A stretch of 5,536 nt of DNA, from positions 1 through 5,536 of the forward strand of contig CAOKHR010000173.1 of NCBI GenBank assembly GCA_948468325.1, read 5' to 3'. Made by a program: the position numbers and the translations under genes. The notes below the pieces were generated by a model, which did not search any database, had not been told where the DNA came from, and saw only the letters and a list, made by a program, of their open reading frames with translations. Position 1 is the stretch's first letter. Each line of letters opens with the position of its first letter. Shown here in pieces: positions 1 through 5,536 of this stretch. The DNA comes from an uncultured Lachnospiraceae bacterium (lineage in GTDB: Bacteria; Bacillota; Clostridia; Lachnospirales; Lachnospiraceae).

Positions 1-836
1 AAACCGTCATACCATCTTTTTACTTCTGGCTTCCGATCAGAAAGACCAAACTCGTCCAGGGAATCAAACACCTCCTGCTCTGTAAAACCAAAACAATCTG
101 CATATTTTTCCGATGTAATTGTCACTACCTCCAGATTATTTAAATCTGAAAAAACCGATTCCTTACTAACTCTCGTAATCCCCGTCATAAGTGCACGTTC
201 CAGATATGGATTTGTTTTAAAAACAGCATGAAAGAAATTACGAATAAAAGAAATCAGCTCTTTCCAGTAACCGGATGCAAACGCTTCCTGCATCGGCGTA
301 TCATACTCATCCAGAAGAATAATGACCTTTTTACCGTAATAACGGTATAAATAATCTGATAAACGGTAAATTGCAAACGTTGCTTCCACATCCGGCATAT
401 CTGTAGTCACACTTAAGAATTTCGCTTTTTCTTCTTCTTTCAGCAAATCCCCTTCCAGTAAGAAATGGCTTTTATGATACAGCTCCGCAATCAATTGGCA
501 TATTCTCTGTTTCGCTTCAAGATATGTTCCCTCTTTTACATTAGCAAAAGACAGACTGATCACAGGATAAGTTCCCTGAAGCTCTCTGTATTTCTCATCT
601 TTCCAAATTGACGTATGCTCAAACAACTCGCTTTTATCCGCATATTTCACAGAGAAGAAATATTCCAGCATATTTAAAGTAAGCGTCTTTCCAAAACGGC
701 GCGGGCGCGTAATCAGCGTCACTTCGTCCTGGCTCTCCCACCATTCTTTGATAAATGATGTCTTATCAATATAAAAACAGTTTCTTTCTATAATTTTCTC
801 AAAATTCTGTATTCCAATCCCAACTGTTCTTGCCAT
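1..836 (-). CDS. AAA-ATPase-like protein (DUF1703 / PD-(D/E)XK-associated family), C-terminus beyond window
   Basis: This is the N-terminal 278 codons of a gene that runs off the left edge. The protein starts MARTVGIGIQNFEKIIE and enters a P-loop ATPase domain: a Walker A-like RPRRFGKT at residues 44-51, a Walker B-like LLDEYDTP at about 174-181, and a sensor-like MTGITRVSKES at about 217-227. The FYIDKT segment (21-26) before the P-loop and WYDG at the visible end are typical of the AAA-ATPase-like (PF09820) family. Known members are usually about 500-570 residues and end in a PD-(D/E)XK nuclease-like domain, which would lie outside the window. The ATG at 834-836 has GGAGG six bases upstream. 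The gene follows a terminator and has its own promoter, so it is probably not part of the glycan operon. The cellular role of this expanded family is not established; ATP hydrolysis is inferred from the motifs. Confidence 0.9.
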   Translation of the reverse strand, partial: MARTVGIGIQNFEKIIERNCFYIDKTSFIKEWWESQDEVTLITRPRRFGKTLTLNMLEYFFSVKYADKSELFEHTSIWKDEKYRELQGTYPVISLSFANVKEGTYLEAKQRICQLIAELYHKSHFLLEGDLLKEEEKAKFLSVTTDMPDVEATFAIYRLSDYLYRYYGKKVIILLDEYDTPMQEAFASGYWKELISFIRNFFHAVFKTNPYLERALMTGITRVSKESVFSDLNNLEVVTITSEKYADCFGFTEQEVFDSLDEFGLSDRKPEVKRWYDG

Positions 837-840
837 AACG

Positions 841-847
841 CACCTCC
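841..847 (-). promoter_or_regulatory. Ribosome binding site of the AAA-ATPase-like gene
   Basis: GGAGGTG on the minus strand matches the anti-Shine-Dalgarno strongly, with six bases between GGAGG and the ATG at 834-836. It fixes the start codon of the downstream gene. Confidence 0.8.
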
Positions 848-870
848 GGACAACTGAATCTGTTAAATTC

Positions 871-899
871 AATATACCATAACAACAGGCGAAAGTAAA
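871..899 (-). promoter_or_regulatory. Candidate sigma-A promoter for the AAA-ATPase-like gene
   Basis: Read on the minus strand, there is a -10 element TATATT (871-876) preceded by TGG, giving an extended TGn -10. A -35 candidate TTTACT (894-899; four of six matches to TTGACA) lies 17 bp upstream. Transcription would begin roughly 860-866, leaving a leader of about 25-30 nt that carries the GGAGG ribosome binding site. The -35 hexamer lies inside the 5' half (on the + strand) of the terminator hairpin of the preceding operon. This is a consensus match only. Confidence 0.5.
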
Positions 900-913
900 A
901 TTACTTTCGCCTG
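886..913 (-). terminator. Rho-independent terminator of the polysaccharide operon
   Basis: A perfect 13-bp inverted repeat (886-898 paired with 901-913) with only two bases between the arms lies 26 bp after the stop codon of the GT2 gene. The base of the stem is GC-rich (CAGGCG/CGCCTG) and the top is AT-rich. On the minus strand the stem is followed by TTGTTAT, a short and imperfect U-tract. On the plus strand it is followed by A residues, so termination of minus-strand transcription is the sensible reading. The tail is weak, so some read-through into the AAA-ATPase-like gene is possible. Confidence 0.7.
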
Positions 914-939
914 AAAAATTACCATATACCGCCTGTCAG

Positions 940-2157
940 TTATCGCTTATTCTCTGAACGATTACCAAATCCAAATGCTTCCCACGTCTCTTTATTCTTT
1001 ACAAGTTCTTCATCTATCAAATGCACTTTTTCTGCCGGATACTTTTGTGTTAATTCCCTGTAAATTTCATTTCTCGCCTTTGCAAAAGAATTTGTTATCA
1101 CAATTGCATCATACGGGTACTGTCCGATTTCATCCAGTGCAACAACAGGAAGCCCCTGTTTTTGCAATGCCGCATAATTTCTGTCAGCCAGTGCCACAAT
1201 GTTACAAAAACCCGTTCTTTTCAAATATTGGTACATACGCTGCCCATATGTCCCGATTGCATAAAGAACCACCTTGCAGCCTTTTTTCACATCCGGAAAC
1301 GGAAACAGATAATCCAGCTTTTCTATTCCGTCATACAACAGGTCTGCCCTTGCCATCATAAGAAACAATACATACTCTTTCCACTGACTTCTTAAGTCAA
1401 ATATCCCGGAAAATTTATCCAGGCTTCTATAAACCGACTCATAAAGAACCCGAAAACGCATACGTGCCGTTTCCCTGTTTTCTGTCTGCTTGACCATGGA
1501 CGAAAGCGTCTGCCGGTAATGGTAAAGGCATTCATGCAGCACATAGATACTTCCCGCATTCAGCATACACGGATATGTACAGGCTGCATCTTCTCCCATA
1601 GTAAGCCTTTCATCCACAGCCATTTGAAATGGTTCTACACATTCTCTTTTAAACAGCTTATCCCATACTCCGGGAAACAATCCCCATTCAAAAAATTCTC
1701 CACCGACAATCATTGTAGGATACACATGCTCTGACAATTCCTTCTTATCATATCTGCCTTCCGCAATTCCGTGAAACACTTTCCGCGCTGCATTCCCGGT
1801 ATCCTCGTAACGGCCGCACATTGCTATATCCGCTTTATAATTTAAAAGGCAGCGCAATAGCTTTTCATACATCGTATTTTCAATCCAGTCATCTCCGTCT
1901 ACATATGCGATATATTCCCCATGTGCCGCCTGTATTCCTGCTTTTCTCGCACTGACCAGACCTCCGTTTGTTTTATGGATTACAATAATACGTTCATCGT
2001 CTCTGGCATAAGAATCACAGATCAGGCCGCTTTTATCTGTCGAACCGTCATCAACCAGTATGATCTCCAGCTCCCGGTAAGTCTGATGAATGATACTTTC
2101 AATGCACTGCTTTAAATACTGCTCTACGTTATATATTGGTACGATAATACTGATCAT
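940..2157 (-). CDS. Family 2 glycosyltransferase with C-terminal Rossmann-like domain
   Basis: A 405-residue enzyme predicted to transfer a sugar from an NDP-sugar during surface-polysaccharide synthesis, at the cytoplasmic side of the membrane. The GT-A domain starts at residue 1 (ISIIVPIYNVEQYL) and has VDDGST at 35-40, NGGLVSARKAG at about 64-74, and the metal-binding DXD-type VDGDD at 86-90. The later signatures WDKLFKRE (165-172), GED (188-190) and YHYRQ (212-216) are typical of GT2 enzymes in capsule loci. A second domain at about 293-385 starts KVVLYAIGTYGQ and has an acidic residue D325 at the end of the second strand, resembling a Rossmann nucleotide-binding fold; the first glycine of the usual GxGxxG is alanine here. 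There are no membrane segments. The ATG at 2155-2157 has AAGGA four bases upstream. The gene lies 18 bp after the methyltransferase and is last in the operon. The sugar and linkage cannot be told from sequence. Confidence 0.93.
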   Translation of the reverse strand: MISIIVPIYNVEQYLKQCIESIIHQTYRELEIILVDDGSTDKSGLICDSYARDDERIIVIHKTNGGLVSARKAGIQAAHGEYIAYVDGDDWIENTMYEKLLRCLLNYKADIAMCGRYEDTGNAARKVFHGIAEGRYDKKELSEHVYPTMIVGGEFFEWGLFPGVWDKLFKRECVEPFQMAVDERLTMGEDAACTYPCMLNAGSIYVLHECLYHYRQTLSSMVKQTENRETARMRFRVLYESVYRSLDKFSGIFDLRSQWKEYVLFLMMARADLLYDGIEKLDYLFPFPDVKKGCKVVLYAIGTYGQRMYQYLKRTGFCNIVALADRNYAALQKQGLPVVALDEIGQYPYDAIVITNSFAKARNEIYRELTQKYPAEKVHLIDEELVKNKETWEAFGFGNRSENKR

Positions 2158-2175
2158 AGATTCCTTTCCGCTCTT

Positions 2176-3204
2176 CTACTCTGCCACAGCATATAAAACT
2201 GTTTCCTCACTGGACAGAGAATAGTGGCGTAAATAAAACGTATACTCCGGACAATACGACAAAATCAGCTCCGGCAGTTCCCAAATATCTTCCGATTTAT
2301 GATAAATAGAAATTGCCAGCTTTGGTTTGTAACGGCGAATCAGATTTTCTGCGCCTTTTAAGGCTTCATACTCTGCTCCCTCAATATCCATTTTTATAAA
2401 TGTAACTTTTCCGTCTACTGCTTCATCTATACTGGTCACCGGTATTTGTACTTCTCCGCTCTCCAAAACCTTAGAACCTTCATTTGCGCTGGCGCAGAAA
2501 TTCAAAACATCTTCACGGCTCCACAATCCCTTTGGAATTAATTTATATGACAGATTCTCTATTTTTTCTAATGTTGTTTTACAGGCTCTGATATTTTCTG
2601 CATCCGGTTCAAATGCGTAAACCGTTTTCTCTGCACTGCCTGCCCATTCTGCAAACATAAGAGAATTCTCTCCGTCATAACATCCGCCGTCAACAAAGAT
2701 TTCATGTTCCTCTTTTCGTGCCTGTAAAGCAGGAAGATCAAAATACTGCTGCTTATGATATATGTCCAGCATCATTCCTGTCACATCTACAATGCGTTCT
2801 TTTTCTATTCCGGCATCCTTAAGCATCTGACAGAATTCATTATGATAAGTTGTGGATGCAATATAAATTGTGGCATCCAATCCCTTTGCCAGGAACTCTT
2901 TTAACGACAAAATCGGAAGATTTCTGTAACTTCCCGCTGCATAATTATCAATGATTCCGGAAAATCCAAACTCCTGAAATAAATCTGCTATCACCTTTCC
3001 CCATTGGCCTGCGCTGAATATATATTTTGGCATTGAATCATTTTCCAATATTTTATAAATCTTATGATACAAATTTGTAGATTTAACAATCCGTATCATA
3101 TAATTCCAATCGCCTGTAAAGCTAAACAGCAGACGGTTTGCATAAATCTCTCTGGATTTATCATCTCCCAAGTGCTGATAAATATTTTGTATATTCCGCA
3201 GCAT
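2176..3204 (-). CDS. FkbM-family SAM-dependent methyltransferase with N-terminal Rossmann-like domain
   Basis: A 342-residue protein from the ATG at 3204. The C-terminal half is an FkbM-type methyltransferase: SAM-binding motif I FVDGGCYDG (170-178), acidic FEPD (198-201), and the family signature KMDIEGAE (271-278) followed by ALKGAENLI and LAISIYHK. These enzymes usually O-methylate sugars or related hydroxyls; a methylated glycan residue is inferred from the context. The N-terminal half (about 59-142) starts KYIFSAGQWG and resembles the Rossmann-like domains in the neighbouring genes. A GTG at 3211-3213, in frame three codons upstream, could also start it (345 residues), but its GGAGG is only three bases away, whereas the ATG has GGAG (3213-3216) eight bases away. 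With the ATG start, the gene begins one base after the stop of the WbsX gene, which suggests translational coupling. Confidence 0.92.
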   Translation of the reverse strand: MLRNIQNIYQHLGDDKSREIYANRLLFSFTGDWNYMIRIVKSTNLYHKIYKILENDSMPKYIFSAGQWGKVIADLFQEFGFSGIIDNYAAGSYRNLPILSLKEFLAKGLDATIYIASTTYHNEFCQMLKDAGIEKERIVDVTGMMLDIYHKQQYFDLPALQARKEEHEIFVDGGCYDGENSLMFAEWAGSAEKTVYAFEPDAENIRACKTTLEKIENLSYKLIPKGLWSREDVLNFCASANEGSKVLESGEVQIPVTSIDEAVDGKVTFIKMDIEGAEYEALKGAENLIRRYKPKLAISIYHKSEDIWELPELILSYCPEYTFYLRHYSLSSEETVLYAVAE

Positions 3205-3205
3205 T

Positions 3206-4294
3206 CTAATCACTCCCCTCCGGTTGTTTCATCTGTTTCTGTTTCGCTCTCTTTACCGCCTTTAAATATGCATACCCGTTCTTCTCATCCGGTTCCAGAT
3301 AATTTCCTTCGCCCCACTCATTCCACGCATTGATAAAAAGGAATTCATTTCCTTCCTTTTGGGCCAGGCGCAGGCTCTGTTTCAGATAATATTCAAATCT
3401 TCCGGGACTGCTTCCAAATGTCACAACCCCTTTACTGCCTCTTCTTGGCGTATCGTCGTAATCCACAAAAACCGTTCTGTATTCATTCTGCTTATGCGGC
3501 TCCTGAATCATTTTACGGTTCAGCTTCCGATAATCAATCGCTTTCATTGCCAGACGATTCCATAAAATACTTTTTTTATCTTTGGGCAAAATCTCTATTG
3601 CTTTCTCAAGCATTTTTGCTTTTGTATTGTTTGGATCAAAATCTACTGTCCCATCTACATATTTGCTGGCATGCACCCGGCTTCTGGCGTTTTTCATGCA
3701 CAACAGATATATACCTGCAAATCCATCCTCTTTCGCTCTTTCTTTCCAATACCGGATCATATCATTATAAAAAGGAATGTTCCACAGCTTATAGATTAAT
3801 ACCACCGGCCGGTTATCTTTTTTCAGATACCTCTCATCTTTAAAATACGGCAGAAAATACTCATAATGTTTTGCCCATTCTTCTTTTTTTCCATATGTCT
3901 GCGGAATCAGAATTTCCTTATTACCGCCTGCTCCATGCCATGTTTTTGTCCAGGGCTCATTTGCCCATGCAAAACAATACTGAATAGGAATCTCCGGCTT
4001 ATTACGCAAAATTTCCACCGGCTTTTCCAGAACCATTCTTCCCTGAAACCAATAATGGTAAAAACAAAAACTGTCCACCCCATATTCCCCCGCGAGCCCG
4101 GCCTGCCACTGCAATGTGTCCGGAGACAGCAGATTATAATAATTTTTATGCAAAGGTACACGCGGCTGCTGATGCCCTGCAAATAACGGTCTGTTCTTTT
4201 TTACATTTGTCCATTCCGTAAATCCGTTTCCCCATGCATCGTTATTTTCCGGAATCTCATGAAATTGTGGTAAATAAAATGATATTATTTTCAT
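3206..4294 (-). CDS. WbsX-like / GH99-like glycosyltransferase of polysaccharide biosynthesis
   Basis: A 362-residue protein from MKIISFYLPQFHEIPEN, the classic beginning of the WbsX (PF14307) family, found in O-antigen and capsule loci. Conserved blocks along the whole length include GFTEW (24-28), FYHYWF (78-83), WANEPW (110-115) and NAWNEWGEGNYLEP (322-335). Members share a fold related to GH99 endo-mannosidases and are generally annotated as glycosyltransferases, but the reaction is poorly characterised. There is no signal peptide or membrane segment, so it should be cytoplasmic. An ATG two codons upstream (4298-4300) gives a 364-residue version, but it is one base from the AGGAG, while the ATG at 4292-4294 has ideal seven-base spacing and matches the usual family N-terminus. 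The stop lies one base before the ATG of the methyltransferase, or eight bases inside it if that gene uses its GTG. Confidence 0.92.
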   Translation of the reverse strand: MKIISFYLPQFHEIPENNDAWGNGFTEWTNVKKNRPLFAGHQQPRVPLHKNYYNLLSPDTLQWQAGLAGEYGVDSFCFYHYWFQGRMVLEKPVEILRNKPEIPIQYCFAWANEPWTKTWHGAGGNKEILIPQTYGKKEEWAKHYEYFLPYFKDERYLKKDNRPVVLIYKLWNIPFYNDMIRYWKERAKEDGFAGIYLLCMKNARSRVHASKYVDGTVDFDPNNTKAKMLEKAIEILPKDKKSILWNRLAMKAIDYRKLNRKMIQEPHKQNEYRTVFVDYDDTPRRGSKGVVTFGSSPGRFEYYLKQSLRLAQKEGNEFLFINAWNEWGEGNYLEPDEKNGYAYLKAVKRAKQKQMKQPEGSD

Positions 4295-4301
4295 CTGCAT
4301 A

Positions 4302-4306
4302 CTCCT
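4302..4306 (-). promoter_or_regulatory. Ribosome binding site deciding the WbsX-like start
   Basis: AGGAG on the minus strand is one base from the in-frame ATG at 4298-4300 and seven bases from the ATG at 4292-4294. The spacing favours the second ATG, which also gives the family-typical MKII N-terminus. Confidence 0.7.
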
Positions 4307-4312
4307 GTAAAC

Positions 4313-4376
4313 TATACATTATGCGACCGCCCTGAAAGGGCGTGTCATTCTGGGATACCCGGAGGGTATACATTAT
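4313..4376. repeat. Two-hairpin unit between 10-bp direct repeats (possible small palindromic insertion)
   Basis: An exact 10-bp direct repeat, TATACATTAT, occurs at 4313-4322 and 4367-4376. Between the copies sit two compact hairpins: CGCCCT/AGGGCG (4328-4333 with 4337-4342, three-base loop) and ATACCC/GGGTAT (4355-4360 with 4364-4369, three-base loop; its outer arm runs three bases into the right-hand repeat). Neither is followed by a U-tract on either strand, so they are not convincing intrinsic terminators. The right-hand repeat contains the stop codon of the 159-residue gene. Removing one repeat plus the insert (54 bp) would leave an 18-bp gap, like another junction in this operon. It could be a small mobile palindromic element with target duplication, or an intra-operon RNA processing or stability element. 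Confidence 0.55.
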
Positions 4377-4852
4377 AGAGAATAAATAATTTTATCCAAA
4401 GAAATGAATCTGTATGAACATTGATCCGACAAATTCTTTATTATTTCTTCCGCTGAAAGAAACGGTGTAATTACAATCGCATCCACCTTAGGCAAATGAT
4501 CATTGGGATAATAAATTTCTTCTATCCTGGAATTTGTACAGCATACATCCCTGTCAATTCCATACATAATCTGAATATCCGTATCTTTTAATTCCTCTAC
4601 AAAACGATTTGCCAGTTCTCCCATGCCATATACGGCAATTTTATTAATTCCTTCCCGATGAAAAAAATCTGCCAGTTCTTTTCCCTCATTTCGGCTAATC
4701 ATCCACCGGTTTAACAGCTGGTAATATTCATAAAATTTATTTTCATTATTCTTCAGGCTGTTCTGCCAGAGCTTATTTTGATGTGCCCGCAGAAATACTT
4801 TCACAGCTGCGGCAATTCCCAGCGCTCCCAATAAATATTTTGATTTATTCAT
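4373..4852 (-). CDS. Small Rossmann-like domain protein of polysaccharide operon
   Basis: A 159-residue protein of unassigned function. Residues 6-23 form a short, mildly hydrophobic stretch (LLGALGIAAAV then K) that could associate with the membrane but is too short and interrupted for a confident transmembrane helix. After a helical, charged linker with EYYQLLNRWM (42-51), residues 69-157 form a Rossmann-like domain: KIAVYGMGELAN (71-82), acidic D100 at the end of the second strand, and VDAIVITP (123-130). The third glycine of GxGxxG is alanine. No catalytic domain accompanies it. The start overlaps the stop of the upstream GT2 gene as ATGA, with AGGAG (4859-4863) six bases upstream, so it is translationally coupled. 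Proteins of this type are common in Firmicute polysaccharide loci. A nucleotide- or nucleotide-sugar-binding, accessory or scaffold role is only inference. Confidence 0.85.
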   Translation of the reverse strand: MNKSKYLLGALGIAAAVKVFLRAHQNKLWQNSLKNNENKFYEYYQLLNRWMISRNEGKELADFFHREGINKIAVYGMGELANRFVEELKDTDIQIMYGIDRDVCCTNSRIEEIYYPNDHLPKVDAIVITPFLSAEEIIKNLSDQCSYRFISLDKIIYSL

Positions 4853-5536
4853 TCCATTCTCCTGACATCCTGAATCATTGTCCGTGGTTTTTCATACAGA
4901 ATTTTATTTTCTGCAATTCCCATATTGACTAAATCTGCCCGAATCTGCTCTGCCAGCCTGTAATTATCTACTGCAATAAGCACGCCGTCGTAACAAATAC
5001 TGCCAATTAATGATATACTTTCCACTGGCAGCCCTTTTCCTTTATAATCTTCAAACTGCCTGTCTGCCCACAGCACAACTTCCGCCGTATTCCACATCTG
5101 CAGGGCGCGAAAATAATCCTGTCCTACATTTCCGGCTCCATACAGGACAATTTTTTGCATTCCTTCTGATTTCAGCCTTCCATAAGGGGGCAGATAATAC
5201 GGGATAACGACTCCATATCCAAAACCAAATTGTTTATTGATTCCCCGCAATATAAATTCCAGCATATAACGATCCAGCTGATCCATCAAAAGATCTGCAT
5301 CCGGATGTGCCGTAAAAGTTTCTTTTAACTGCTGATAAAACCACGTAATCCGCTCAAAATACATCGTATCTGCCGTATGACAGACAGAACCTTCCCGCTG
5401 CCTGTAATGATAATATGCCTGTTTCAGAAAGACAACCCTGTCAGCATCAAGCAGGCAGGCATATACGCAGACGTCATCTTCCCCGTATTTAATACGATCA
5501 TTTACGGCAAGCTGATGCTTGCATAATAATTCGCGT
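4849..5536 (-). CDS. Family 2 glycosyltransferase with C-terminal Rossmann-like domain, 5' end beyond window
   Basis: The frame is open from the right edge to the TGA at 4849-4851, giving 228 visible residues of a longer protein. The first internal ATG (5362-5364) is not the start: residues upstream of it hold the back end of a GT2 domain, with KYGEDDVCVYA (visible residues 16-26) and YHYRQ (42-46), aligning with GED and YHYRQ of the complete GT2 at the end of the operon. A Rossmann-like domain follows at about visible residues 127-215, with KIVLYGAGNVGQDY (a full GxGxxG at 133-138) and WADRQ at the end of the second strand. The nucleotide-sugar-binding half with the DXD motif must lie to the right of the window. 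It is presumably a cytoplasmic transferase in surface-glycan assembly, with unknown sugar. Its end overlaps the next gene by four bases. Confidence 0.9.
   Translation of the reverse strand, partial: RELLCKHQLAVNDRIKYGEDDVCVYACLLDADRVVFLKQAYYHYRQREGSVCHTADTMYFERITWFYQQLKETFTAHPDADLLMDQLDRYMLEFILRGINKQFGFGYGVVIPYYLPPYGRLKSEGMQKIVLYGAGNVGQDYFRALQMWNTAEVVLWADRQFEDYKGKGLPVESISLIGSICYDGVLIAVDNYRLAEQIRADLVNMGIAENKILYEKPRTMIQDVRRME

Noticed and set aside
908..935. Second copy of CGCCTG (930-935) upstream of the terminator as an antiterminator arm
   Set aside because: Only six bases are shared with the terminator arm and the 13-bp hairpin would be much more stable, so it is probably chance.
975..1361. 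128-codon open frame on the plus strand
   Set aside because: It is antisense to the C-terminal domain of the GT2 gene, with no convincing domain, so it is a coding shadow.
3204..3213. Frameshift or fusion between the WbsX and FkbM genes
   Set aside because: The overlap is explained by normal translational coupling; both proteins have complete domains and proper termini.
3418..3843. 141-codon open frame on the plus strand
   Set aside because: It lies antisense inside the WbsX gene, which has family motifs over its whole length. The plus-strand translation shows no recognisable domain.
3907..4182. 91-codon open frame on the minus strand in another frame of the WbsX gene
   Set aside because: It is fully nested in a strongly supported gene and shows no domain of its own.
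4328..4369. The two intergenic hairpins as intrinsic terminators
   Set aside because: Six-pair stems without a U-tract on either strand, in the middle of an otherwise co-directional, tightly spaced operon, do not support termination.
1..5536. CRISPR array, tRNA/rRNA, transposase or phage genes
   Set aside because: No regularly spaced repeats, cloverleaf-like sequence or recombinase motifs were seen on either strand.

Overview
The window looks like a low-to-mid GC Firmicute, most likely a gut Lachnospiraceae/Clostridia-type genome. The evidence is strong AGGAG/GGAGG ribosome binding sites, tightly packed genes, and close resemblance of the proteins to polysaccharide-locus families common in that group. 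This assignment is inference from composition and family resemblance, not a database result. Every supported gene is on the minus strand, so the biological order runs from high to low coordinates.

About 5536 down to 940 is one surface-polysaccharide (capsule, exopolysaccharide or cell-wall glycan) operon. In order of transcription it holds: (i) the 3' part of a family 2 glycosyltransferase with a C-terminal Rossmann-like domain, whose 5' end lies outside the window; (ii) a 159-residue protein that is little more than the same kind of Rossmann-like domain, overlapping its upstream neighbour by ATGA; (iii) a 72-bp gap with two compact hairpins between two exact 10-bp direct repeats; (iv) a WbsX-like/GH99-like glycosyltransferase; (v) an FkbM-type SAM-dependent methyltransferase with an N-terminal Rossmann-like domain; and (vi) a complete GT2 glycosyltransferase, also with a C-terminal Rossmann-like domain. 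A 13-bp perfect hairpin closes the operon. Except at (iii), junctions are overlapping or separated by 18 bp or less.

Below the hairpin, 836 down to 1 holds the N-terminal half of an AAA-ATPase-like protein of the DUF1703/PD-(D/E)XK-associated type. It is a separate transcription unit with its own candidate promoter, whose -35 element sits inside the terminator stem of the glycan operon. Its C-terminus is beyond the left edge.

The inferred job of the operon is stepwise sugar transfer (two GT2 enzymes and WbsX) plus O-methylation (FkbM) of a surface glycan. The most striking feature is that one small nucleotide-binding-like module appears four times in five adjacent genes: fused to the C-terminus of both GT2 enzymes, fused to the N-terminus of the methyltransferase, and as a near-standalone protein. 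The second is the hairpin-bearing 54-bp unit, whose exact removal would restore a normal 18-bp operon spacing. No tRNA, rRNA, CRISPR, transposase or phage gene was seen.
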